Shown here: positions 16,797-25,235 of the stretch, piece by piece
How positions within the stretch are numbered: position 1 is the first letter of the stretch
How the letters are laid out: each line of letters opens with the position of its first letter
NCBI GenBank assembly: GCA_902764915.1
Contig: CACWXY010000034.1
Location: forward strand, 1-50,947
Reading direction: 5' to 3'
DNA length: 50,947 nucleotides
Origin: an uncultured Eubacteriales bacterium
Lineage (GTDB): Bacteria; Bacillota; Clostridia; Christensenellales; Aristaeellaceae
The notes under the pieces: model-generated
Told to the model about the DNA's origin: nothing
The model's database searches: none
What the model saw: only the letters and a program-made list of their open reading frames with translations
Made by a program: the position numbers and the translations under genes

Positions 16797-17215
16797 GAAA
16801 AGCGGAAGAGATTCAGACCGATTGCTTCATTGTATTCCCTGTCCACAGTGCCCGCAATGCAATGCAGTACGATCTCGCATGTGGCGGATACACGCAGCTC
16901 ATTGACATGCCCGCCGTGGGCGAGAAGATTTCTGTCGCAGAGCGTGGCATGCACGTGCAGGTATACATCGCCGTCCTTCTGTGTGACGGTACCGCCCAGG
17001 TGACTGATTTCCATGGGCTCATCAAAGGTCTGACGGTAGAAGGTCTTCGTGGGTACGTCATATACGCAGACAATCGCGTGATCAATCGCACCGAGCCCTT
17101 CGATGGTGGCCAGCGAGATCTGCTCTTGCCGGCAGATCTCGGTCAGTGCTGTAAGGACTTCCTCGCCGCGGTCCAAACGGATGATGACATGTGAGCCAAA
17201 TGTGCGATACTCCAT
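16793..17215 (-). CDS. PPC/DUF296 domain protein
   Basis: A 140-residue single-domain protein. The ATG at 17215 has GGGAGAGG seven bases upstream. The plant-and-prokaryote-conserved (PPC, DUF296) pattern is clear: IRLDRGEEVLTALTEICRQE, then ATIEGLGAIDHAIVCVYD, and the HVHATLCDRNLLAHGGHV segment with clustered histidines. In plants the domain is fused to AT-hooks. Bacterial solo copies form trimers, may bind metal, and have no assigned function. Convergent with the transglutaminase-like gene and divergent from the alpha-galactosidase gene. Confidence 0.88.
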   Translation of the reverse strand: MEYRTFGSHVIIRLDRGEEVLTALTEICRQEQISLATIEGLGAIDHAIVCVYDVPTKTFYRQTFDEPMEISHLGGTVTQKDGDVYLHVHATLCDRNLLAHGGHVNELRVSATCEIVLHCIAGTVDREYNEAIGLNLFRFS

Positions 17216-17367
17216 GGCGGATCCTCTCCCTGTCACTGGTTTTCTGCGCTTTATTTTCGGGAATGAAACGGCAAATGTCAAGTACGGTCATCCGACATAT
17301 AGCCATATCATGCATGGTGCGGAATCGATATAATCAGGACAAATCCGAGAAAGGAAGCGAAGAGAAA

Positions 17368-19299
17368 ATGTCGGTGCATTATACCTGGCGCGCGGTAGAT
17401 GGCGGAGAGTTTGTGCTGCTGCGGGGAACACAGTCGATCCTGGCTGCGTCCGCGCAGGCTGTGGCCTATGATACAGGGGACGTGGTGGACACAAGAAGGG
17501 CAGCGCTTGTAAAGATGCGGCCTGTTCCCGGCGGTTTCCAGCTGGTGTATGCCGCAGAGAACGGGCTCTGTCTGACGGAGGAACTGACAGCAGATGAAAA
17601 AGGCGCCTATGCCCGCTGTGTACTCCATCGCTCCAACGGAACCCCGGTGGCATCGAATGCGCTGACCCCGCTGATCGCCCATGCCAGGGATGACGAATCG
17701 CTGTATCTGTGGCGGGACCTGGAAGCGCGCATGCTGCTGGTTCCCTATGACAATGATATGTGGATGCGCTATGAGACGGCTGCGCTTCGCGCCGGACGCA
17801 GAAGCTATGATGTGACCGTGCTCCTGCGGGAGGATACGAGGGAAGGTCTGCTCATCGGCGCACTGACTTTCGATGTATGGAAAAATGCCATTGCGTGTCC
17901 GGGCATGGATGCACGGATCCTGGAAGCGCGATGTGGACAAGGCGCCAGTGATGAGGGCACCCATGACTATGAGATGCACGGCGTAAAGATAGGCACGGAA
18001 GTGGCTTCCTCCATTTTCTTTGTGTGCTGCGGACCGGACTGGCGGGATCTTCTGGAGATATACGGTGATCTGCTCCATAAAAAGTATCCCATCCGCACCT
18101 GGGGACAGGGCGTGCCCTTCGGGTTTAACAGTTATGCGGGCCTGGCACGGACACTGAATGAAGAGAACTTTACGGAAAGCGGCGTGGTTGTGCGCACGGA
18201 ACTGATGCCCAGAGGGTTTGAAAATCACGGGACCACCTTTATCAACCTGGACGGCGGCTGGCAGCGCTTGGATGAGCAGCGGATGCTGGCCATCAAGGAT
18301 GCACTGCATGCCGCAGGCCAGAAAGCCGGCATCTATGATGCGCCGTTTGCCTGCTTCCGGCCGGACCTGACAGGGGAGATCCCGGGCATGCCCGGACATA
18401 CCTTTGAAGAGATTGTGCTCCGCAACAAAAAGGGTGAGGTGCTTCCGCGGATTGACCGCTCCGTGCCCTATGATGTCACGCATCCTGTATGGCGCGAATG
18501 GACACGGAGAAAAGCCCGGATGTTCATCGACTGGGGGTATGATTATCTGAAGATTGACTTCCTCAGCCATGGCGGCATGGAAGGCGTGCATCATGATCCT
18601 GCCGTACAGACCGGACGTGAGGCGCTGATGGCAGGCTATGCCTACCTGGCCTCCCTGTATGATTCGTCGGTCATGGGACGTCCGTTCTTTCTCAGTCTCT
18701 CCATTGCACCGCTGTTCCCCTTCGGGTTCGGGAATGCGCGCCGCTTCTCCTGTGACGCCTTCGGGCTTTCAGAGGATGTGGAATACGTCCTCAACGCGCA
18801 GACCTATTCCTGGTGGACCCATGGCCGGCTCTATGAATTCAATGATCCGGACCATATCGTGCTCATGCGCAGTTTCTGCATGCTTCGGGATTCCACCGAG
18901 GGCGAGGCACGGGCGCGCTATACTAGTGCTGTGATCGCAGGATCCGTGATGCTTCTGTCTGAGGATTATGGCAGGGAAGGCGCCAGGGAACGCACGGTCC
19001 GCATTGCGGGAAATGAGAAGGTGAATGCCGTAGCACGCAACGGTGTAGCTTTCCGCCCTGTGGATGCAGCCGGGACCTTTGCTTGCCGGGCCTTTACAGC
19101 CTGTGTGAACGGCCGGGAAATGATGGCACTGTTTGCCTATGGGGAAAAGGCGGAAGATGTGCACGTTTCCCTCCTGCGGGCGGGCATCATAAGCCGCCGC
19201 GCAGTCGATCTGTGGAGCGGAAAAGTCGTGGATGCCGCGGATGACTGCGTAACATGGCATTTTGACGGTACGGATGCGGCACTTCTCATGTTTGAATAG
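17368..19299 (+). CDS. Clan GH-D glycoside hydrolase, alpha-galactosidase-like
   Basis: A 643-residue cytosolic glycosidase. The ATG at 17368 follows GAAAGGAAGCGAAGAG; no signal peptide. An N-terminal beta-sandwich (about 1-265) precedes a TIM barrel (about 270-560). The barrel has FINLDGGWQ, then YDYLKIDFLSHGG with probable nucleophile Asp397, and FNDPDH (Asn492-Asp495), which echoes the WNDPD motif of GH27. It best fits the GH27/GH36 alpha-galactosidase group; alpha-N-acetylgalactosaminidase or related specificity is possible. A TATAAT at 17329-17334 with a poor -35 may be its promoter. The LplABC-type transporter follows, so both likely serve one oligosaccharide. Confidence 0.85.
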   Translation: MSVHYTWRAVDGGEFVLLRGTQSILAASAQAVAYDTGDVVDTRRAALVKMRPVPGGFQLVYAAENGLCLTEELTADEKGAYARCVLHRSNGTPVASNALTPLIAHARDDESLYLWRDLEARMLLVPYDNDMWMRYETAALRAGRRSYDVTVLLREDTREGLLIGALTFDVWKNAIACPGMDARILEARCGQGASDEGTHDYEMHGVKIGTEVASSIFFVCCGPDWRDLLEIYGDLLHKKYPIRTWGQGVPFGFNSYAGLARTLNEENFTESGVVVRTELMPRGFENHGTTFINLDGGWQRLDEQRMLAIKDALHAAGQKAGIYDAPFACFRPDLTGEIPGMPGHTFEEIVLRNKKGEVLPRIDRSVPYDVTHPVWREWTRRKARMFIDWGYDYLKIDFLSHGGMEGVHHDPAVQTGREALMAGYAYLASLYDSSVMGRPFFLSLSIAPLFPFGFGNARRFSCDAFGLSEDVEYVLNAQTYSWWTHGRLYEFNDPDHIVLMRSFCMLRDSTEGEARARYTSAVIAGSVMLLSEDYGREGARERTVRIAGNEKVNAVARNGVAFRPVDAAGTFACRAFTACVNGREMMALFAYGEKAEDVHVSLLRAGIISRRAVDLWSGKVVDAADDCVTWHFDGTDAALLMFE

Positions 19300-19303
19300 A
19301 TAT

Positions 19304-19347
19304 GGCATTCTTTCTTGCACCTTGCGGAAATCCAGTGAAAGAATGCC
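19304..19347 (+). terminator. Hairpin after the alpha-galactosidase gene
   Basis: An 11-bp perfect inverted repeat (GGCATTCTTTC / GAAAGAATGCC) with a 22-base loop, starting five bases after the stop. The T-tail is weak (TTCCGTTC), so this may be an mRNA 3' end or processing structure. Confidence 0.5.
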
Positions 19348-19456
19348 TTCCGTTCATGGACAATTTTGACCGATTCAGACAAAAATGCCGGAAAAACCGG
19401 AAAAAGCAAGTTTTTTCAGGAACCAACAGAAAGCCATATGCAACGCCATAATTCCA

Positions 19457-19485
19457 TAGACCATGCGGACAAGAGTCCATACAAT
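19457..19485 (+). promoter_or_regulatory. Probable promoter of the sugar ABC transporter operon
   Basis: TAGACC (19457-19462), 17-base spacer, TACAAT (19480-19485), 54 bases before the start codon at 19540. Confidence 0.5.
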
Positions 19486-19539
19486 AAGGCCATCAAGCGC
19501 GGTACTGATACTTTCCGCGTGTAAGGAGGATCATTGGTT

Positions 19540-21102
19540 ATGAAGAAATGGTTGAGCATGCTTCTGGCCGCCCTGATGGTTCTGGCCATGATGCTGCCTG
19601 CTCTGGCAGAAGAAAGCGTCACAATTTCGTTCTTTGACAAGAACTCCGGTGTCCGCGAGTTTACGGACCCTGTGGCCAAGGAACTGGAAAAGCGCACCGG
19701 TGTCAAGATTGACCTGGTCAGCCCCACCGGCAACCCTGCGGAAAAACTGAGCCTGATGCTGTCCGGCAATGACTATCCGGATATCGTTCTGATGGACCGC
19801 TCCAGCGACATTGTCAATCAGTATATTGAAGCCGGCGCGCTGGTGAATCTGTCCGAACACTTCGACAAGCTGCCCCATGTGGTGGAGATGTACGGCGAGA
19901 CCCTGCAGAAGACCCGCTACAATGACGGAAACAACTATTATCTGTCCAACTGGTACGGCTATGATCCCGATCCCGTCAACGGCTTTATCTGCCGCTATGA
20001 CTACATGATCGAGGCGGTCGGTCAGGAACGTGCGGATTCCGCCGAACCCTTCAAGTGGTCGGAAATGGTGGACATCCTCAGGAAGTTCAAGGAAGCCCAT
20101 CCCGAGAGCAGCAATGTTGTCGTTATGAGCGAACCTTCCAGCGGCAGCATCAACGGCACATTCGCCGGCATGAACAGCGTATATCCCTACTTTGCCAAGG
20201 ACGGCAAGTTACTATTCAGCGTCCGTGATCCTGGCTTCCTGGATGCCATTCATGAGATGAACGAGCTCTATCGCGAAGGCATTCTGGATCCGGAATGGAC
20301 TTCCAATGCGTCAGAACTGCGCAACCAGAAGCTGTCCAACAACGGCTGCTTCGCCTATGTGGGCGCTTACTGGGATACCTGGACACCCTCTGCTGCTCTG
20401 ATGGCTTCTGAGAATGCCAATGCGGAATATCTGGCATACAAGGTCATTCCCGATGATGCCACCACCGACGCGCTGCCGCTGGCCGGACGCAGCTCTCTGG
20501 GCTGGGACGCCATTGCCATTACCGCCAACTGCAAGAACCTGGATGCTGCGCTCGCCTTTGTGGATTACTGTGCCAGCCAGGAAGGCCAGGACCTGCTTCT
20601 GTGGGGCATCGAGGGCCAGGACTGGGAGTTTGTGGACGGCGTTCGCACTCCCATCGGCGACATCGTAGCCCGTTATCAGGCTGACCCCTCCAACACCGTC
20701 AATGATACCGGCATCACCAAGTGGACATGGTTCGTCAAGAACGACGTGCATCCGGACGACGGCACCACCTGCCGCATCTGGTTCAACGAAAAGGACCGCT
20801 CCGCCACCTATGCCTATCAGAACCTGACCAACGGCTACTATGACAGCGCTGAGTTCGCTGCTCTCGAGCCCGCCGGTTCCACGATCGAAGCGCTCATGTT
20901 CCAGGGCGTCGTCGATCAGTTCAACCAGTACTATCCCCGTATGGTCAATGCGGCCACCGCGGAAGAGTGCGACGCACTGTACAATGAAATGGTTTCCGCC
21001 ATGGAGAACGCCGGTATGTCCACCATTGAGGACTACATGAGCGAAATCTACTATGCACGTCTGGCCCTGTGGGGACTGGAGCCCACCACCAGCGGACGCT
21101 GA
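19540..21102 (+). CDS. Extracellular solute-binding protein (LplA/YtcQ-like)
   Basis: A 520-residue exported binding protein that captures a carbohydrate outside the membrane and delivers it to the two permeases encoded next. The ATG at 19540 has AAGGAGGA nine bases upstream; a TTG six bases earlier is less likely. The signal peptide (1-23) ends LPALAEE without a lipobox cysteine, which is unusual for a Gram-positive binding protein, since these are normally lipoproteins. The family-1/LplA-type sequence starts VTISFFDKNSGV and continues with KLSLMLSGNDYPDIVLMDRS. Its retention at the surface is therefore unexplained. Confidence 0.92.
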   Translation: MKKWLSMLLAALMVLAMMLPALAEESVTISFFDKNSGVREFTDPVAKELEKRTGVKIDLVSPTGNPAEKLSLMLSGNDYPDIVLMDRSSDIVNQYIEAGALVNLSEHFDKLPHVVEMYGETLQKTRYNDGNNYYLSNWYGYDPDPVNGFICRYDYMIEAVGQERADSAEPFKWSEMVDILRKFKEAHPESSNVVVMSEPSSGSINGTFAGMNSVYPYFAKDGKLLFSVRDPGFLDAIHEMNELYREGILDPEWTSNASELRNQKLSNNGCFAYVGAYWDTWTPSAALMASENANAEYLAYKVIPDDATTDALPLAGRSSLGWDAIAITANCKNLDAALAFVDYCASQEGQDLLLWGIEGQDWEFVDGVRTPIGDIVARYQADPSNTVNDTGITKWTWFVKNDVHPDDGTTCRIWFNEKDRSATYAYQNLTNGYYDSAEFAALEPAGSTIEALMFQGVVDQFNQYYPRMVNAATAEECDALYNEMVSAMENAGMSTIEDYMSEIYYARLALWGLEPTTSGR

Positions 21103-21197
21103 GAAGCCGAAAGCGTAAACAATCAAATGGCGGGGCCGGGCATGGCAGCTTGTTGGTGCCGTATCCGGCCCCGCTTTCTGCGTAAAGGGGGATAAAC

Positions 21198-22151
21198 ATG
21201 ACCAAGAATCCTGTGCTGAAACCCCATCATAGGAAGCCGCTGAAGGCGCGGCTGTGGGATCAGCGGTATCTGTTTCTTCTGATGATCCCCGGGGTTGTCT
21301 GGGTGCTGATCATTTGCTATGCGCCGATGACCGGTCTGTATATGGCATTTACCAATTACAGACCTTCACAGAACGGCTATTTCTATGATCTGACCAATGC
21401 CAAGTTTGTGGGACTGCAGTGGTTCCAGTACTTCTTCCGCAATGATTTCGGCATGATCATGCGCAACACGCTGGCGACCAGCCTTCTGACACTGCTCTTC
21501 TCGTTTCCGGCGCCGATTCTTCTGGCAGTCCTGCTCAATGAACTGCGCAGCCTGAAGCTGAAGAAGTTTATCCAGACAGCTTCCTATCTGCCCTATTTCA
21601 TCTCCTGGGTTATCGCGTCCAATATTTTCCTGACATTCCTTGCCGGAAACGGTATTATCAACGATATCCTGATAAGCCTGGGACTGATACAGAACCGAAT
21701 TCTGTTCTTCCAGGTCGGTCCGTATTTCTGGTGGATCATCGCGATTGCCAACACATGGAAGGGAATGGGCTATAACGCGATCATCTATCTCAGCGCCATA
21801 TCCGGGATTGACCAGCAGCTGTATGAAGCGGCGGAAGTGGACGGCGCTACCCGCGTGCAGCGCATCTGGCATATTACGCTTCCGACGATCCGTCCGACCA
21901 TTTCCATTCTTCTGATCCTGGCCATCGGCGGCATTCTCTCCACCGGCTTTGAGCAGCAGCTCCTGATGGGCAACAATGCCATACTGAACTACTCGGATGT
22001 TCTGGATACGTATGCCTACCGGTACGGCCTTGCCAAGGGCATGTACTCCTATGGTACCGCCGTGGGTCTTTTCAAGTCCATTGTCTCCTTTATTCTGGTG
22101 ATGAGTGCCAACAAGATCACCGCGCGGCTCAACGATTCCGCACTGTTCTGA
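21198..22151 (+). CDS. Carbohydrate ABC transporter permease, LplB/YteP type
   Basis: A 317-residue membrane protein with six predicted helices. The EAA loop that contacts the ATPase reads YEAAEVDGATRVQRIWHITL followed by PTIRPT, near residue 212. The N-terminus (WDQRYLFLLMIPGVVWVLII) is typical of LplB-like permeases. GGGGGA precedes the ATG. It follows the binding-protein gene by 95 bases and overlaps none. It forms a heterodimer with the next permease. Confidence 0.93.
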   Translation: MTKNPVLKPHHRKPLKARLWDQRYLFLLMIPGVVWVLIICYAPMTGLYMAFTNYRPSQNGYFYDLTNAKFVGLQWFQYFFRNDFGMIMRNTLATSLLTLLFSFPAPILLAVLLNELRSLKLKKFIQTASYLPYFISWVIASNIFLTFLAGNGIINDILISLGLIQNRILFFQVGPYFWWIIAIANTWKGMGYNAIIYLSAISGIDQQLYEAAEVDGATRVQRIWHITLPTIRPTISILLILAIGGILSTGFEQQLLMGNNAILNYSDVLDTYAYRYGLAKGMYSYGTAVGLFKSIVSFILVMSANKITARLNDSALF

Positions 22152-22167
22152 GAAAGGAGGGAAAAAC

Positions 22168-23076
22168 ATGACAGCCGTATCGAACAAGATCCGTCAGCGC
22201 CGCACACCCGGTGAATGGGTGCTGGATATTGTAAAAGTCATTTTCCTGACCCTTGTGGTCATTGTCACGGTGTATCCCTTCTGGAATATCTTCGTGATAT
22301 CCCTGAACGATGCGACCGATGCCGTGCGCGGTGGGATCTATTTCTTCCCGCGTGTGTTCTCCCTGTACAGCTATAAGGAAATTCTGGGGCGTGCGACGTT
22401 CCAGCATTCCATTCTCATTACCCTGGCCCGTACGCTCATAGGAACGCCGCTGGCAGTCATGGCGACGGCCATGCTGGCCTACCCGCTGTCCCGCAAGGAT
22501 CTGGTAGGGCATAAGTTCTGGAGTCTTCTGTTTGTGTTCACCATGTACTTCGGCGGCGGACAGGTTCCGTATTACATGGTGCTCAAGGGACTCGGGCTTC
22601 TCAATAATTTCTGGGTCTTTATCTTTCCTCTGATCATGAATGTGTACAACATGATTCTGATCCGTTCCTATATCGAGTCCATGCCGTCCTCTCTGTTTGA
22701 AGCCGTGCGCATTGACGGCGGCAATGACCTGGTGATTTTCTTCAGGATCGTTCTGCCACTGTCCAAGCCGATTCTGATGACCGTGGCGCTGTTTGTGGCC
22801 ATCAATCAGTGGAACAGCTGGTTTGACGCCTATCTGTATACCTCCTCCCAGGACCTGAAGCCCATGCAGTCGATCCTGGTGGAAATCCTCAACCAGTACC
22901 AGACCGGCGCGACCACAGCGCAGCAGATGTCGCAGGGAAAGACCGGTGCGACGGTAACTCCGGACTCCATCCGCATGGCCGCAACCATGGTGGCTACCAT
23001 TCCGATTATTCTGGTCTATCCGTTTATTCAGAAATACTTCGTCAAGGGTATCATGCTGGGTGCCGTAAAAGGCTGA
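22168..23076 (+). CDS. Carbohydrate ABC transporter permease, LplC/YtcP type
   Basis: A 302-residue permease. The ATG at 22168 has AAAGGAGG seven bases upstream, 16 bases after the previous stop. It has about six membrane helices and the EAA loop FEAVRIDGGNDLVIFFRIVL followed by PLSKP. The C-terminal sequence YPFIQKYFVKGIMLGAVKG is a family hallmark. There is no ATPase gene in this operon; such importers normally share an MsmX-type ATPase encoded elsewhere. Confidence 0.94.
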   Translation: MTAVSNKIRQRRTPGEWVLDIVKVIFLTLVVIVTVYPFWNIFVISLNDATDAVRGGIYFFPRVFSLYSYKEILGRATFQHSILITLARTLIGTPLAVMATAMLAYPLSRKDLVGHKFWSLLFVFTMYFGGGQVPYYMVLKGLGLLNNFWVFIFPLIMNVYNMILIRSYIESMPSSLFEAVRIDGGNDLVIFFRIVLPLSKPILMTVALFVAINQWNSWFDAYLYTSSQDLKPMQSILVEILNQYQTGATTAQQMSQGKTGATVTPDSIRMAATMVATIPIILVYPFIQKYFVKGIMLGAVKG

Positions 23077-23128
23077 TGCAGACGCTGTGTCTGTTCTTTT
23101 GCCTGAAGTGTGAGAAAGGAGGCATTTC

Positions 23129-24025
23129 GTGACGGTCAGGAGTACGCAGGAGATGGAAAAGCCGTCTCTCTTCTGTGCGAGGAATTATCGGGGCATTGAG
23201 TACTTCCGCACACGCAATGCCTCTCTGTATCTGCAGTCATGCGGGATTGAGCGGTGCGTGCCCGGCTATACCTGGCCCGGGAGTGCCCGGGAAGGATATC
23301 ATCTGCACATTGTGCTCTCCGGAAAGGGCGAATTGCGCGTAATGGGCCGGCAGTACGCCATTCATGAGGGGCAGATGTTCCTGGTCAAGGACGGGGAACC
23401 TACCGAGTACAGCGCAGACACGGAGGATCCGTGGTATTACGCATGGATTGTGTTCTGCGGGCATAATGCGCGCAGTTATATGGAGTACGCGGGCTTCGGG
23501 GATGGCATCTATGTGCAGGACTGTCATGTGGATCCGACGGCCTTCCGGGATATCCTGCAGAAAATCATTGATCACCCCCACCTGAGCTATTCCAGCGAAA
23601 TCTACCGCCTGAGCCTGGCCATACAGGCACTGTCCCTGGCAATTGAGTCCTATGAGAAAAGCCAGGAGGCACGGCCGGAACGGAATATGCTGACGGTAGA
23701 TGACTATGTGAACTATGCAGTCGAGTATATCCAGAACAACTATGCACATGTGCGCATCGGGGACGTGGCGGAATACCTGGGACTGAACCGGACGTATATG
23801 ACCAGTATCTTCAAGAGGAAAATGCTCCTCTCGCCCCAGGAATTCCTGATGCAGGTGCGCATGGACCATGCCAGGGACATGCTGCAGCAGACGGATTTTT
23901 CCATCCGTGCCATTTCAGGTGAGGTGGGGTATGAGGATCAGCTGACCTTTTCCAAGATCTTCAAGAAAAAATTCGGCGTCAGCCCGGAAAAATACCGAAG
24001 GGCGCTGCGGGAAAACGGACTGTGA
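23129..24025 (+). CDS. AraC-family regulator with N-terminal cupin
   Basis: A 298-residue regulator starting at a GTG with GAAAGGAGG nine bases upstream. A sugar-sensing cupin covers about 30-170 (YHLHIVLSGKGELRVMGRQY). Two helix-turn-helix motifs fill the last 100 residues, with VRIGDVAEYLGLNRTYMTSI and YEDQLTFSKIFKKKFGVSPE. It is the last gene of the transporter operon and likely activates it, and perhaps the alpha-galactosidase gene, in response to the imported sugar. Confidence 0.93.
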   Translation: MTVRSTQEMEKPSLFCARNYRGIEYFRTRNASLYLQSCGIERCVPGYTWPGSAREGYHLHIVLSGKGELRVMGRQYAIHEGQMFLVKDGEPTEYSADTEDPWYYAWIVFCGHNARSYMEYAGFGDGIYVQDCHVDPTAFRDILQKIIDHPHLSYSSEIYRLSLAIQALSLAIESYEKSQEARPERNMLTVDDYVNYAVEYIQNNYAHVRIGDVAEYLGLNRTYMTSIFKRKMLLSPQEFLMQVRMDHARDMLQQTDFSIRAISGEVGYEDQLTFSKIFKKKFGVSPEKYRRALRENGL

Positions 24026-24028
24026 AAA

Positions 24029-24064
24029 AAGCGGTGCGTTCCGATGAATCGGAGCGCACCGCTT
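24029..24064. terminator. Terminator between AraC and MarR genes
   Basis: A 17-bp stem with one mismatch-rich centre (AAGCGGTGCG...CGCACCGCTT). It has a T6 tract on the minus-strand side, so it ends MarR transcripts well, and a weaker TTCTGT tail for the AraC operon. Confidence 0.8.
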
Positions 24065-24192
24065 CTGTAATGCCTGCGTCTTGCGGTGCAGGGCTTCCAT
24101 GTTCTGCACAGTATCGGGGAATGCCTGAATGGGAGAAACCATGCGTCTGCTTCCTTATGGACGGATGGCGCTGCGGGTTTGACCGGTCGCGT

Positions 24193-24675
24193 TCAGAAGG
24201 AATGATGCATATCCTGCTGTATAGAGTGCAGCACCGTGATGCGGGCCTCGAGAAAGTCACAGACAGTCTGCAGATCTTCGTCAGAAACCTGTCCCAGAAG
24301 CGCATGACTGACTTCAGAAAGGCTGACATACAGACGGTTAAGGAAGGTTGTTCCCAGGGGCGTCGTCTGAATGGAAAACTTCCGGTCATCATCCGGAACC
24401 GCGGATTTGGTGATAAGACCGCAGTGCAGGAGACGATTGACCTGGCGTGTGGCGGAGGAAGGATTGATGCGCAGCTCTCTGGCGGCCTGCGCCATGGAGA
24501 GCGAGCCGCGTTTCTCCACCAGTGCGAGAAACTGATAGTCGCCCACGCACAGGGGCTCCCGAAGGCCGAAGGTCTGGCATTCCCGGGTGAGACAGCCTTG
24601 GGTGATTTCCTCAAACAGCGCGTGAAAGTCACGGATGAGCGTGCTCAGGCGCTCATATTGCGCGTTTCGTTCCAT
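24193..24675 (-). CDS. MarR-family transcriptional regulator
   Basis: A 160-residue regulator. The winged HTH (about 45-105) reads LSMAQAARELRINPSSATRQ followed by VNRLLHCGLITKSAVPDDDR, typical of MarR with its DxR wing. RBS AAGGATG is upstream of the ATG. It is transcribed away from the T-box operon, about 180 bases from that operon's promoter. A minus-strand TTTACA with TACCAT 18 bases away (near 24725-24755) is a possible promoter, and the AT-rich TATG/CATA half-sites in the same place could be its operator. Whether it controls the T-box operon is unknown. Confidence 0.9.
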   Translation of the reverse strand: MERNAQYERLSTLIRDFHALFEEITQGCLTRECQTFGLREPLCVGDYQFLALVEKRGSLSMAQAARELRINPSSATRQVNRLLHCGLITKSAVPDDDRKFSIQTTPLGTTFLNRLYVSLSEVSHALLGQVSDEDLQTVCDFLEARITVLHSIQQDMHHSF

Positions 24676-24854
24676 GTTGTCACATCCTTACTTCTTGACA
24701 AAACCTGTTTTTCCATATCGTATGGTAACATAAGCCTAACATAGTTGTAAAGAATAAAAAAAATGATAACACAGAATACTGTGCCTTCATGTACGGGATG
24801 CGCGGCGGCCCAGGATGGAAACAGCAAAAAAACAATGAAATGCGGTCCCTTTCA

Positions 24855-24883
24855 TTGACAAAGAAATCGGGGATGCGTAAACT
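24855..24883 (+). promoter_or_regulatory. Strong sigma-A promoter of the T-box operon
   Basis: TTGACA (24855-24860), 17-base spacer, TAAACT (24878-24883). Transcription should start near 24890, giving a leader of about 345 bases. Confidence 0.75.
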
Positions 24884-24889
24884 CACAAA

Positions 24890-25170
24890 CTGTTCGGGAC
24901 AAGCCCGGATGGTATACACGAAATGCAATGAAGGCACTATGTATGGAGCGGGAACCTCAGAGAGCCGGTGGCGGGTGCGAACCGGTGTCGATGCTGCATG
25001 CAGTCTCCTGCCTGAGCAGATCTCCTGAAACGAAAGTAGGGGGATCCGGAAGCCCCGTTACCAAGGCAGCGCGCTTGATGGAGCGCAGAAAGTGGCCGCG
25101 CATGCGGCAATCCGGGTGGTACCGCGATGATGAAACGTCGTCCCAGAGGTCGAAAGACTTCTGGGTTTTT
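24890..25170 (+). promoter_or_regulatory. T-box riboswitch
   Basis: A tRNA-sensing leader. Stem I shows the AGAGAG motif after CTCAG (24956-24966) and the distal arm CCGGTGGCGGGTGCGAACCGG region (24964-24985). The T-box sequence GGGTGGTACCGCG is at 25114-25126, and a terminator (CCCAGAGGTC/GACTTCTGGG) with T5 is at 25142-25170. Uncharged tRNA should pair with the T-box and let transcription continue. The specifier lies in the stretch CAGTCTCCTGCCTGAG (25000-25016); in-register candidates are GUC (Val), CUC (Leu) and UCU (Ser). CUC would suit the leuA-like first gene, but folding is needed to decide. Confidence 0.92.
25142..25170 (+). terminator. T-box-controlled intrinsic terminator
   Basis: A ten-bp stem closed by a GAAA loop and followed by TTTTT. 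It is the off-state structure of the leader. Confidence 0.88.
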
Positions 25171-25235
25171 CTTTGCCGGAAACACATCCATCGAACGAAA
25201 TTCCCAACCGGACAGGTATGGAGGAGAGGAAAACT

